This document shows positions 54,930 to 62,989 of a stretch of 64,000 nucleotides of DNA, piece by piece. Numbering within the stretch: position 1 is the first letter of the stretch; each line of letters starts with the position of its first letter. Both the position numbers and the translations under genes were made by a program. This DNA comes from Cupriavidus oxalaticus. Lineage in GTDB: Bacteria; Pseudomonadota; Gammaproteobacteria; Burkholderiales; Burkholderiaceae. The stretch is taken from assembly GCF_016894385.1 (NCBI RefSeq), contig NZ_CP069811.1:720501-784500 (forward strand), given 5' to 3'. The notes under the pieces were generated by a model. That model was not told where the DNA came from. It did no database searches and saw nothing but the letters and a program-made list of their open reading frames with translations.

Positions 54930-56084
54930 ATGACAGCAACCACATCGTCCACCCAACCCGCCGACAGCATCGCCTGGATCCGGCTGTCTTCCAGCTACCT
55001 GCCGCTGGCCACGCCGATCAGCGACGCCAAGGTGCTGACCGGCCGGCAGAAGCCGATGACCGAGGTGGCGATCCTGTTTGCCGAGATCCGCACCGCCAAC
55101 GGCCATGAGGGGCTGGGCTTCAGCTACAGCAAGCGCGCGGGCGGCCCCGGCCAATTCGCGCACGCGGCCGAGATCGCGCCGGCGCTGATCGGCGAAGACC
55201 CGAGCGATATCGCGCGCCTGTGGGACAAGCTGTGCTGGGCGGGCGCGTCGGTCGGCCGCAGCGGCCTGTCGACGCAGGCCATCGGCGCCTTCGACGTGGC
55301 GCTGTGGGACCTCAAGGCCCGCCGCGCCGGCCTGTCGCTGGCCAAGCTGCTGGGCGCGCATCGCGACGCGGTGCGCTGCTACAACACCTCGGGCGGTTTC
55401 CTGCATACGCCGCTGGACCAGCTGAAGGTCAATGCCGCGGCGTCGGTCGAGCGCGGCATCGGCGGCATCAAGCTCAAGGTGGGCCAGCCCGACGGCGCGC
55501 TCGACATCAAGCGCGTGGCCGCGGTGCGCGAGCACCTGGGCGACGCGGTGCCGATCATGGTCGACGCCAACCAGCAATGGGACCGCCCGACCGCGCAGCG
55601 CATGTGCCGCACCTTCGAGTCGTTCAACCTGGTGTGGCTCGAAGAGCCGCTCGACGCCTACGACCACGAAGGCCACGCCGCGCTGGCGACGCAGTTCGAC
55701 ACCCCGATCGCCACCGGCGAAATGCTGACCAGCGCCGCCGAGCACTGGGACCTGATCCGCCACCGCGCCGCGGACTACCTGATGCCCGATGCGCCGCGCG
55801 TCGGTGGCATCACGCCTTTCCTCAAGGTGGCGGCACTGGCCGAGCATGCGGGGCTGATGCTCGCGCCGCATTTTGCGATGGAACTGCACGTGCACCTTGC
55901 CGCCGCGTATCCGCGCGAGCCGTGGGTCGAGCATTTCGACTGGCTCGAGCCACTCTTCAACGAGCGCCTGCAGATCCGCAACGGCCGCATCCAGGTGCCG
56001 ACCGCGCCGGGATTGGGCCTGAGCCTGAGCGAGCAGGCAAGGGCCTGGACGCGCCAGCAGGCGGAATTCGGCCAGCAGCCGTAA
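54930..56084 (+). CDS. Enolase-superfamily acid-sugar dehydratase, likely L-talarate/galactarate dehydratase
   Basis: The 384-residue enzyme of the mandelate racemase subgroup has the KxK catalytic pair Lys181/Lys183 (GIKLKVGQ), the metal ligands in MVDANQQWD, WLEEPLDAYD and ATGEMLTS, and the general base histidine in LAPHFAMELH. The double-base pattern and the surrounding sequence resemble talarate/galactarate dehydratase. It would convert an aldarate to a keto-deoxy acid that the aldolase cleaves. It begins 2 bp after the garR-like gene, so coupling is likely. Glucarate or another aldonate is the alternative substrate. Confidence 0.78.
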   Translation: MTATTSSTQPADSIAWIRLSSSYLPLATPISDAKVLTGRQKPMTEVAILFAEIRTANGHEGLGFSYSKRAGGPGQFAHAAEIAPALIGEDPSDIARLWDKLCWAGASVGRSGLSTQAIGAFDVALWDLKARRAGLSLAKLLGAHRDAVRCYNTSGGFLHTPLDQLKVNAAASVERGIGGIKLKVGQPDGALDIKRVAAVREHLGDAVPIMVDANQQWDRPTAQRMCRTFESFNLVWLEEPLDAYDHEGHAALATQFDTPIATGEMLTSAAEHWDLIRHRAADYLMPDAPRVGGITPFLKVAALAEHAGLMLAPHFAMELHVHLAAAYPREPWVEHFDWLEPLFNERLQIRNGRIQVPTAPGLGLSLSEQARAWTRQQAEFGQQP

Positions 56085-56131
56085 CCCCGAACAACCCATA
56101 TACAAGACACACAGCAAACAGGAGACAACCC

Positions 56132-57088
56132 ATGAAAAAGCTGATCGCATCCCTGCTGCTCGGCGCAGCCATGGCCACCGCGCACGCCGCCTGGCCGGAA
56201 AAGCCCGTCACGCTGCTGGTGCCGTTCCCCGCGGGCGGCTCCAGCGACAACGTCGCCCGCATCCTGGGCGCCAAGATGCAGTCGCAGTTCGGCGGCAGCT
56301 TCGTGGTCGACAACAAGCCGGGCGCGGCCGGCATGATCGGTGCCGCCATGGTCAAGCGCGCGCCGGCCGACGGCTACACCGTGTTCGTATCGTCGCTGGG
56401 CCCGTTCGTGATCGGGCCGCACCTGACCAGGAACGCCGGCTACGATCCGCTCAAGGACTTCGACTACATCAGCGTGGCGGTGCAGGCGCCCAATGTGCTG
56501 GCCGTTCCCGCCAACTCGCCGCACAAGAGCCTGCAGGACGTGATTGCCTACGAGAAGGCCAATCCCGGCAAGATGACCTTCGCTTCCGCCGGCAACGGCA
56601 CCAGCGACCACCTGACCGCCGAGCTGTTCTGGCAGCAGACCGGCACCACCGGCCTGCACGTGCCGTACAAGGGCGGCGCGCCGGCGCTGAACGACCTGCT
56701 CGGCGGACAGGTCGATGCCACCTTCATGAACATCAACACCGCGATCCCGCATCTCAAGGCGGGCAAGCTGCGCGCGCTGGCCATCACCAGCAGCAAGCGC
56801 TCGCCGATCCTGCCTGACGTGCCGACCATGGACGAAGCGGGTGTGAAGGGCGTGACGGTCTACTCGTGGCAGGCCGTGGCGGTGCCGAAGGGTGTGGCGC
56901 CGGAGATCAAGGCCAAGCTGCACTCGGCCGTGGTCGCGGCGCTCAACGATCCCGCGGTCAAGCCCAAGCTGCTCGAGCTGGGCTTCGAGGTCGTCGCCAA
57001 TACGCCGGAACAGTTCACGGCGTTCCAGGCGTCGGAGCATGCGCGCTGGAAGAAGGTGATCGAGGTGGGCAAGATCACGGCCGACTGA
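56132..57088 (+). CDS. Bug/TctC-family periplasmic solute receptor of the sugar-acid operon
   Basis: The 318-residue receptor has a classical signal peptide (MKKLIASLLLGAAMATAHAA). Bug markers are VTLLVPFPAGGSSDNVARILG, VVDNKPGAAGMIGAAMVKRAPADGYTVF and LHVPYKGGAPALNDLLGGQVD. It is the last gene of the aldolase-reductase-dehydratase operon, so it most likely binds the same dicarboxylic sugar acid. No TctA or TctB genes are adjacent. GGAG lies eight bases before the ATG at 56132. Its terminator palindrome was split by the IS element that follows. Confidence 0.88.
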   Translation: MKKLIASLLLGAAMATAHAAWPEKPVTLLVPFPAGGSSDNVARILGAKMQSQFGGSFVVDNKPGAAGMIGAAMVKRAPADGYTVFVSSLGPFVIGPHLTRNAGYDPLKDFDYISVAVQAPNVLAVPANSPHKSLQDVIAYEKANPGKMTFASAGNGTSDHLTAELFWQQTGTTGLHVPYKGGAPALNDLLGGQVDATFMNINTAIPHLKAGKLRALAITSSKRSPILPDVPTMDEAGVKGVTVYSWQAVAVPKGVAPEIKAKLHSAVVAALNDPAVKPKLLELGFEVVANTPEQFTAFQASEHARWKKVIEVGKITAD

Positions 57089-57114
57089 GAGCACGTTATC
57101 AGCCCGCCGGTTTT

Positions 57115-57132
57115 CTCCCCTCTCCCGCGTGC
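57115..57132 (+). repeat. Left half of a REP-like palindrome split by the IS element
   Basis: CTCCCCTCTCCCGCGTGC includes the arm CCCCTCTCCCGC. When the IS and one copy of the target duplication are removed, it joins GCGGGAGAGGGG on the other side (to about 58404) to form a perfect palindrome, probably once the terminator of the receptor gene. Confidence 0.8.
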
Positions 57133-58388
57133 TGTATAGACCGGGGACATGGGTAACACATGTGCCGGGACATGGGTAACAGTCCAGTCATCAGTTTAGT
57201 CGGCCTGCTGTAGGTCTATTGTGGCCACCTTTTGATGGCAGAAGTAGACGTCAAAGGTGCCGTCCAGATCCACGCGAGGGCGCAACGCTACGGGCGTTCC
57301 GATCAAGGCTCGTCCGACCCGGAACGTCTTTCCTCGGAAGCAGATGCGCCCACCGTCGCCTACCTTTCGCACGATGTCATCGCTGCCGTACTCGATGGGC
57401 GGGAGTTCGTGCGGCATCGCCCGTGGACTAGGCGCATAGCGGCTTGCGGGTGTCTCCATATCCAGCGCGTGGTGTGGGCGCTTGAAGTTGTACACGTGGC
57501 GCCAATGGCTGAAGTGATGCTGCGCATCATCCAGATCCCGGAAGCGCTGGTTGGCCAGCAGCTCTGCCTGCATGGTTCGATGGAAGCGCTCGTCCTTACC
57601 GTTGGTCTGAGGATGGCGAGGTCGGCTATGACTGAGCCGCACGCCCAGGCGAATCAGCCAAGCGCCCAACGTGGTAAGTGCCCGGGGCACCGGAGAACCC
57701 CAAGGTGGGCCATTGTCTGCATTGATCCGCTCGGGCAGCCCGTAGCGCGCGAACGCGTTCTCTAACGCTTCCTGTACGGATTCAAACTGTTCGTTGCCCA
57801 AGGCCCTGAGCAGCACATTGAAGCGGGAGTGATCGTCCAAGACTGTGAGCGGATGGCACCGCTGCGTGTCGGTGGCGAAGTGGCCTTTAAAGTCAATTTG
57901 CCATAGTGCATTGGGCCGGTCGTGCTCGAAGCGCTGCCATGCTGTAGCGGCCGCACTGGCGGCCGGATCGATCAAGCCATGGCGGCGCAGCACCCAATTG
58001 ACTGTGCTGGGAGCGATTTGGACGCAGTGGTCACGTTCCAGCACGCGTGCGATCTTGCGGGCGCCCCAAGCCGAATGTTCGGCTCGTATCGCTAGCACGC
58101 TCTCTTCGACTGCCGCTGGAGTTCGGCCGGGAGAGCTATGTGGCCGCCGAGTTCGGTCGTCCAGATCTTCTCGGTTCAACCACTTGTAACCGGTCTTGCG
58201 ACTGATGCAGAAGCGGCGGCAAAGCTCCGCAATATTGGCGTCCGCCTGGCGTGCCAGGCGGACGAACTCTTCTCTTTGCTGCTTCACGGTGATTTGGCTC
58301 CACGGCAACGTTGTCCTCCCGCTGACTAAGCGGGAAAAGTGTTACCCATGTCCTGGCACACCTGTTACCTTTGTCCCCGGTCCATACA
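57133..58388 (-). mobile_element. IS481-family insertion sequence, 1256 bp, complete
   Basis: The element is bounded by 49-bp inverted repeats (57133-57181 and 58340-58388; 43 of 49 bases agree), starting TGTATRGACCGGGGACA. Each flank has GCGTGC (57127-57132 and 58389-58394), a 6-bp target duplication. In the left end the stretch GGGACATGGGTAACA occurs twice, probably two transposase-binding sites. It contains a single intact transposase gene, so it may be active. It carries no passenger gene. Confidence 0.92.
57196..58308 (-). CDS. IS481-family transposase
   Basis: The 370-residue transposase has an N-terminal HTH region (ELCRRFCISRKTGYKWLNR, about 28-46), an HTH_29-like middle (WGARKIARVLER) and an rve integrase core with the DDE triad Asp139 (WQIDFKG), Asp198 (INADNGPPW) and Glu240 (GKDERFHRTM). 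A C-terminal beta domain (ICFRGKTFRVGRALIGTPVALRP region) follows. The start is TTG (58306-58308), supported by GGAGG six bases upstream. The frame is intact, without stop or shift. GC content is lower than in the flanking genes. Confidence 0.92.
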   Translation of the reverse strand: MPWSQITVKQQREEFVRLARQADANIAELCRRFCISRKTGYKWLNREDLDDRTRRPHSSPGRTPAAVEESVLAIRAEHSAWGARKIARVLERDHCVQIAPSTVNWVLRRHGLIDPAASAAATAWQRFEHDRPNALWQIDFKGHFATDTQRCHPLTVLDDHSRFNVLLRALGNEQFESVQEALENAFARYGLPERINADNGPPWGSPVPRALTTLGAWLIRLGVRLSHSRPRHPQTNGKDERFHRTMQAELLANQRFRDLDDAQHHFSHWRHVYNFKRPHHALDMETPASRYAPSPRAMPHELPPIEYGSDDIVRKVGDGGRICFRGKTFRVGRALIGTPVALRPRVDLDGTFDVYFCHQKVATIDLQQAD

Positions 58389-58392
58389 GCGT

Positions 58393-58503
58393 GCGGGAGA
58401 GGGGCAGGGGGTGAGGGCGGGCGTTTGGCAAGCACGATGCCGGGCCACTCCGTGGATACTCCGGCCCTCACCCCCACCCCTCTCCCACTTCGCGGGAGAG
58501 GGG
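58393..58503. repeat. REP-like inverted pair (BIME-like) right of the IS element
   Basis: The right half of the split palindrome (GCGGGAGAGGGG, then CAGGGGGTGAGGGCGGG) is followed about 40 bp later by an inverted copy (CCGGCCCTCACCCCCA, 58461-58476) leading into a second palindrome, CCCCTCTCCC (58477-58486) and GGGAGAGGGG (58494-58503) with a 7-base loop. Two units in opposite orientation is the layout of a BIME. It lies at the 3' ends of two convergent genes. Confidence 0.75.
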
Positions 58504-58555
58504 AGCGATTGCGGGGGCGTCAGCAAGCGCCATTCCGTTTGCCCGCCTGCAATAC

Positions 58556-59260
58556 TCAACCCCGCGCCAGCCGCCTGAGCGCCCCCGGCTCCAGCAGCTC
58601 GATCTGCCGGTACTGGCGCCGGATCCATCCGGCGTCTTCCCATGCCTGCAGGTACTTGGCCACCGTCTGGCGCGAGCGGTTGACCATGTCGCCCAGGTCT
58701 TCGGCGCTGATCTGCACGACATGGTCGGTGCGGTCGGCCAGCTCCAGCAGCCGCGCGGCCATGCGCGCATCGACCGGCGCCTGCGCTGCGCTCTCGGCGT
58801 GGTCGAAGGCCACGCGCAGCCGCGCGCAGATCTGCTGCACGATCAGGTGCATCCCCTCGGGGTGCTGCGCCAGGATCCGGTCGAACGCGCGCCGGTCGAG
58901 CACCAGCAACTCGGTATTGCCGACCGCGAAGGCGTCATGCGTGCGCGGCTTGCCGTCGAGCAGCGAGATCTCGCCGAACCAGCGGCCGCGCCCGATCACC
59001 GAATATACCGACTCGCGCCCGCCGCTGCTGACCCGGCTCATGCGCACGCGCCCCGACACCACCATGCAGAAGTAAGTCGGCGGATCGCCGCGCGCGAACA
59101 CCATCTCGCCATCGGCAAAGCGCAGCCGGCGTGCGGCGCCAGCCACGGCGTCGAGCACGCCGGGCGGCGCATTGCGCAGCCAGCCGCTGGCCAGCACGCT
59201 GCGCGGCAACGCCCGCACGGGTTCGATGTGCTTCACTTTGCTGGCCACCTGCGCTCTCAT
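58556..59260 (-). CDS. Crp/Fnr-family transcriptional regulator
   Basis: The 234-residue protein has a cyclic-nucleotide-binding-like barrel (about 25-140: FADGEMVFARGDPPTYFCMVVSGRV, GRWFGEISLLDGKPRTHDAFAVG) and a C-terminal HTH (ISAEDLGDMVNRSRQTVAKYLQAWEDAGWIRR). There is no N-terminal cysteine cluster, so it is not an oxygen-sensing FNR. The ATG at 59258-59260 is preferred to a TTG ten codons upstream. It diverges from the class II aldolase gene and may control it; the ligand is unknown. Confidence 0.85.
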   Translation of the reverse strand: MRAQVASKVKHIEPVRALPRSVLASGWLRNAPPGVLDAVAGAARRLRFADGEMVFARGDPPTYFCMVVSGRVRMSRVSSGGRESVYSVIGRGRWFGEISLLDGKPRTHDAFAVGNTELLVLDRRAFDRILAQHPEGMHLIVQQICARLRVAFDHAESAAQAPVDARMAARLLELADRTDHVVQISAEDLGDMVNRSRQTVAKYLQAWEDAGWIRRQYRQIELLEPGALRRLARG

Positions 59261-59369
59261 TGCCGTTCCGGTTGAGCCGAGATTGTCCAATACTTAACAG
59301 ACTTTGGCACGGTGCGCCGCGACAATGCCTGCGTCCAGTCACACACCTCACCCCCGGGAGACCACGCAG

Positions 59370-60140
59370 ATGGCGCAGATCCAGCTCGTCGATTCAGTAA
59401 GAGACCGCGTTTCCGACGCGGAATGGCAGATGCGCGTCGACCTTGCCGCAGCCTACCGGCTGGTGGCCCACTTCGGCTGGGACGACCTGATCTTCACGCA
59501 TATCTCGGCGCGCGTGCCCGATGCGCCGGACCAGTTCCTGATCAACCCGTACGGCATGATGTTCGACGAGATCACCGCGTCGAGCCTGGTCAAGGTCGAC
59601 CACGAGGGCCAGCCCGTGCTGGAGACGCCGTACGACGTCAACCCGGCCGGCTTCATCATCCACAGCGCGGTGCACGAAGCACGCCCCGAGGTCGGCTGCG
59701 TGATGCACACCCATACCTCGCACGGCGTTGCCGTCTCGGCGCAGCAGGCGGGCTTGCTGCCGATCTCGCAGCAATCGATGTTCGCGCTGACCGGGCTGGC
59801 CTACCACGACTATGAAGGCGTGGCGCTGCGCGAGGACGAGAAGGCGCGGCTGGTGGCCGACCTCGGCCGCTGCAAGCAGATGATCCTGCGCAATCACGGC
59901 CTGCTGACGTGCGGGCGCACCGTGTCCGATGCCTTCCTGGCCATGTACACGCTGGAATCTGCCTGCCGCATCCAGATCCTGGCGCAGAGCGGCGGCACGC
60001 CGCTGACCATGGTGCCGGAAGCCGCCAGCGCCAACATGGGCCAGCAGGCGCGCCAGGCCACCAAGGGCAAGGGCTCCAACCTGGCCTGGCCGGGCCTGCT
60101 GCGGCGCCTGGATCGCATCAACCCCGACTATCGCAACTGA
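59370..60140 (+). CDS. Class II aldolase/adducin-family protein
   Basis: The 256-residue protein has the fold of L-fuculose-phosphate aldolase. Zinc-site histidines are visible in VGCVMHTHTSHG (about 109-120) and ILRNHGLLTCGRT (about 171-183), with FTHISAR and INPYGMMFDEI as substrate-side motifs. Members include aldolases, decarboxylases and non-enzymatic adducin-like proteins. The adjacent GhrA-like dehydrogenase suggests a shared hydroxyacid or sugar-acid pathway. GGGAG lies about eight bases before the ATG at 59370. The stop codon is the first TGA of an 11-bp tandem repeat. Confidence 0.83.
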   Translation: MAQIQLVDSVRDRVSDAEWQMRVDLAAAYRLVAHFGWDDLIFTHISARVPDAPDQFLINPYGMMFDEITASSLVKVDHEGQPVLETPYDVNPAGFIIHSAVHEARPEVGCVMHTHTSHGVAVSAQQAGLLPISQQSMFALTGLAYHDYEGVALREDEKARLVADLGRCKQMILRNHGLLTCGRTVSDAFLAMYTLESACRIQILAQSGGTPLTMVPEAASANMGQQARQATKGKGSNLAWPGLLRRLDRINPDYRN

Positions 60141-60195
60141 GCCCCAACTGAGCCCCAACTGAGCCCCAACTGAGCCCCAACTGAGCCCCAACTGA
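60135..60195 (+). repeat. 11-bp tandem repeat between the aldolase and ghrA-like genes
   Basis: Five exact copies and a partial sixth of AACTGAGCCCC run from the stop of the aldolase gene to two bases before the next ATG (60198). Each copy contains a TGA, and because 11 is not a multiple of three the stops fall in all frames. No ribosome site remains before the downstream start. Confidence 0.9.
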
Positions 60196-60197
60196 CC

Positions 60198-61127
60198 ATG
60201 GCCATTCTTGTTCACCTGCCGTCGTTCATGGCGGTCCCCATCACGGCCCTGCTGCGCGAGCAAGCGCCGGATATCACCGTCTGGAACGGCCGCGAAGCCG
60301 CCGTGCCGGAAGAGGTCGAAGCCATCATCGCCTGGGGCCTGAAGCCCGGCGTGCTGCCGGCCTACCCGAAGCTGCGGCTGGTCTGCGCCGCCACCGCCGG
60401 CGTCGACAAGCTGCTGGCCGCGCCGGACCTGCCGCAGGACATGCCGGTCACGCGCATCGTCGATCCCGGCCAGCAGACCGGCATCGCCCACTTCGTGCTG
60501 GCCATGGCACTGCGCCATACCCGTGAACTGGGTGTGTATGCCGAGCAGCGGCACCGCGGCGAATGGAAGCGCCACCGCGGGCGCGCGCTGTCGCGCTGTC
60601 GCGTGGGCGTGCTGGGGCTGGGCGAGATCGGCAGCGAGGTGGCCCGCATGTTCGCGGCCATCGGCTTCCCGGTGGCAGGCTGGAGCCGCAGCCCCAAGCA
60701 CCTGCCCGGCGTGGCGGACTTCACCGGCGACGACGGGCTGGATGCGATGCTGGCGCAGACCGATATCCTGGTCTGCACGCTGCCGCTGACGCCGCAGACC
60801 AACGGCATGCTCGACCGCAAGACGCTGGCGCGGCTGCCGCAGGGCGCTTACTTCATCAACGTGGGGCGGGGCGAGCATGTGGTCGAAGCCGACCTGCTCG
60901 CGCTGATCGACGAAGGCCACCTTGCCGGCGCGGCGCTGGACGTGTTCGCCAAGGAGCCTCCGGCAGCCGACGACCCGATCTGGACCCACCCGCGCATCGA
61001 GGCGACGCCGCATATCGCCGCCGATCCTTCATACGAGCTGGTCGCGCAGCAGTGCATCGAAAACCTGCGCCGCGCGCGCGACGGGCGCCCGTTGCTGAAC
61101 CAGGTGGACCGGCACGCCGGCTACTGA
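60198..61127 (+). CDS. ghrA: Glyoxylate/hydroxypyruvate reductase A-like D-2-hydroxyacid dehydrogenase
   Basis: The 309-residue NAD(P)-dependent dehydrogenase has a GhrA-type short N-terminal domain, the Rossmann motif VGVLGLGEIGSEVARMFAAIG (about 136-156), the catalytic arginine in INVGRGEHVVEADL, glutamate in LDVFAKEPPA and histidine in TPHIAADPS. It reduces glyoxylate or hydroxypyruvate. No ribosome site is visible before the ATG, since an 11-bp repeat fills the space; translation may depend on coupling with the aldolase gene. Confidence 0.85.
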   Translation: MAILVHLPSFMAVPITALLREQAPDITVWNGREAAVPEEVEAIIAWGLKPGVLPAYPKLRLVCAATAGVDKLLAAPDLPQDMPVTRIVDPGQQTGIAHFVLAMALRHTRELGVYAEQRHRGEWKRHRGRALSRCRVGVLGLGEIGSEVARMFAAIGFPVAGWSRSPKHLPGVADFTGDDGLDAMLAQTDILVCTLPLTPQTNGMLDRKTLARLPQGAYFINVGRGEHVVEADLLALIDEGHLAGAALDVFAKEPPAADDPIWTHPRIEATPHIAADPSYELVAQQCIENLRRARDGRPLLNQVDRHAGY

Positions 61128-61146
61128 GCGGCGCGCCCGGCTTGCG

Positions 61147-61746
61147 TTACAGCGGCGCGGGCTGTGGCGCCGCCACCGCAGCGGCTGGCTTGCTGCCGGC
61201 ACCGCTGTAGGAGAAGTACCTGGCCTTGGCGTTGCGAGCCCAGTAGGCCACGGTGAAGTGCTTGCCGTCACGGCCATACAGCAGTTCCAGGCTGCCATTG
61301 GCCGCGGCCCATTCCGCATAGCCGTTCTCCGCCGAGGCTTCGGTCCTGCGCAGCGAGGCGTAGCGCGCATCGAGCTTGCCGCGCACGTCTTCCAGCGCCG
61401 AGCGATCGAAGGTCATGGTGATCAGCGCCACCGTATCCTGCGCGTCGCAGTTCAGCGTCACGCGCGTCAGGCCAGCCAGGTGAAAGCGCTCCAGGTGCCT
61501 GAGTTCCACCGTATCGCCGCCGGCCCATTCGGATTTGCCGGTGCGGACGTGGTTTTCGGCCGGGGCGAGCCGCGCGCATTTCGATTTGCCAAGCTCCAGG
61601 CCAAGCGGTGCCGCGGTGTTGGTGGCGGCAGCGGTGGCGTTGCTGGTGGGGGCGGTGGCATTGGCCGCGGCCTGCGGCGCGGCTTGTGCGGCAAATGCTG
61701 CAAACGCGGCCAGCAGGGCGGCGCAGAGGGGGAGAGCCTTCGTCAT
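61147..61746 (-). CDS. Exported hypothetical protein
   Basis: The 199-residue product has a signal peptide (MTKALPLCAALLAAFAAFAAQA) followed by a low-complexity Ala/Asn/Thr stretch to about residue 50. The remaining part begins LGLELGKSKCARLAP and continues with LERFHLAGLTRVTLNCDAQDTVALITMTFDR and a region of alternating charge, of no family I know. The pattern LG-L-LGKS with later fast-turn strands resembles small periplasmic proteins annotated only as hypothetical. The ATG at 61744-61746 is chosen; a GTG at 61791 is possible. It is convergent with the ghrA-like gene. Confidence 0.65.
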   Translation of the reverse strand: MTKALPLCAALLAAFAAFAAQAAPQAAANATAPTSNATAAATNTAAPLGLELGKSKCARLAPAENHVRTGKSEWAGGDTVELRHLERFHLAGLTRVTLNCDAQDTVALITMTFDRSALEDVRGKLDARYASLRRTEASAENGYAEWAAANGSLELLYGRDGKHFTVAYWARNAKARYFSYSGAGSKPAAAVAAPQPAPL

Positions 61747-61834
61747 CTTCTGGGTGCGGAGCGGATTCACGGGGTGGGATCGATAAGTCACCGCGGATTC
61801 TACGGCCTTTTCCCGTGCGCACCTGCAGGCCGGT

Positions 61835-61996
61835 GGCTATTGCCACGAACGCCTTGCTCGACGCTGGTGCTGCTGAAGAAGCGCACTCCCTGGCGGACCT
61901 GGTCGCGACGCTCGGCGAGCTCATCGCTGACTACGACCAGATTCACTACGCCTGTCCGGATGTCACCGGAGTCGAAGCCTTGCGCTTCCTGATGGT
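61835..61996 (+). pseudogene. Remnant of a HigA-type antitoxin gene
   Basis: One frame reads NALLDAGAAEEAHSLADLV, ATLGELIADYDQIHYACPDV and TGVEALRFLM, which matches the middle of HigA antitoxins (dimerisation helix up to the start of the HTH domain). It has no start or ribosome site and ends after FLM, where the HTH should follow; the EamA gene's stop (61999) is right there. No HigB toxin is nearby. I read it as a decayed fragment. Confidence 0.5.
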
Positions 61997-61998
61997 GC

Positions 61999-62907
61999 CT
62001 ACCGTCGCTGCGCCAGCCAGATCCCCGCACCGATCGCCGCCAGCCCGACCCCGTGGTACCACCGCGGCCAGTCGCCCAGCAGCAGCGTCGACAGCAGCGC
62101 CGCGAACACCGGCGTCAGCGTGATGAAGAACACCGGCAGCTGCGCGCCAGCCCGGGCAATGGCGCGGTCCCAGGCGAAGTAGGCCAGAAGCGAGGGAATC
62201 GTCGCCACGTAGAGCAGGATCGCGGCGACCTTGCCGTTCCAGGGCAGCGGCTGGTCCTGGACCATCAGTTCCCATGCCGTGACCGGCGCGCTCGCCAGTA
62301 CGCCCATGACGATCTGGGCAAACAGCAGGACCGGCAGCGGCACGTCGGGCCGTTGCTTGCGCAGCAGCCAGGTATAGGCGCTCCACGCGATGGTGGCGGC
62401 CAGCATGTAGAGGTCGCCGGGCACGAGGTCGAGCTGGGCCAGCCGCGCGGGCTCGCCGCGCACCAGCACGAAGGACACGCCGACCAGGCACAGCAGCGCG
62501 CCGGCGACTTGCAGCGGCTTGACCCGCTCGCGGAAGCACAGGGCGCCAATCACGATCAGGAACAGCGGCGTGGACGCGCCGATCAGCGTCACGTTGATCG
62601 GCGTCGACGTGGTCAGTGCCAGGTACTGCAGCGCGTTATAGCTGCCGATGGACAGCACGCCCATGGCCGCGATCACGCCGGCGTGCCGGCGCAGCGCCGC
62701 ACGATGTTCCAGCACGCCGCGCCAGGCGAATGGCGCCAGCAGCAGGCCAGCCAGCACCCAGCGCACGGCATTCAGCGTGATCGGCGGCACCGTGCCCGCG
62801 GCAAGGCGGCCGACGATGGCGTTGCCGGCCCAGCTCAGCGGCGGGAAGGTCAGCAGGAACAGGGTGGTCCAGTCGATGCGTCCGGAGCCGGCGCGGCTTG
62901 CTTGCAT
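61999..62907 (-). CDS. EamA-family transporter
   Basis: The 302-residue inner-membrane protein has ten hydrophobic segments in two EamA repeats. The first has FPPLSWAGNAIVGRLAAGTVPPITLNAVRWVLAG, the second LYMLAATIAWSAYTWLLRKQRP. Proteins of this kind export metabolites or amino acids. The ATG at 62905-62907 gives the usual family N-terminus; an ATG ten codons upstream (62937) has GGCGG before it and is an alternative. The substrate is unknown. It overlaps no neighbour; the higA remnant lies right after its stop. Confidence 0.85.
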   Translation of the reverse strand: MQASRAGSGRIDWTTLFLLTFPPLSWAGNAIVGRLAAGTVPPITLNAVRWVLAGLLLAPFAWRGVLEHRAALRRHAGVIAAMGVLSIGSYNALQYLALTTSTPINVTLIGASTPLFLIVIGALCFRERVKPLQVAGALLCLVGVSFVLVRGEPARLAQLDLVPGDLYMLAATIAWSAYTWLLRKQRPDVPLPVLLFAQIVMGVLASAPVTAWELMVQDQPLPWNGKVAAILLYVATIPSLLAYFAWDRAIARAGAQLPVFFITLTPVFAALLSTLLLGDWPRWYHGVGLAAIGAGIWLAQRR

Positions 62908-62989
62908 GGCGAAGGAGGGTGTTGGCGAATCGCGCATTATCCGCCAACATCGCGCCAACACCGGCATGGTCCGCAGCGGGGACCGCAAA

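Noticed and set aside
52950..56150. A 1066-residue open frame on the minus strand
   Set aside because: It is antisense to the sugar-acid operon, whose genes have clear motifs and ribosome sites.
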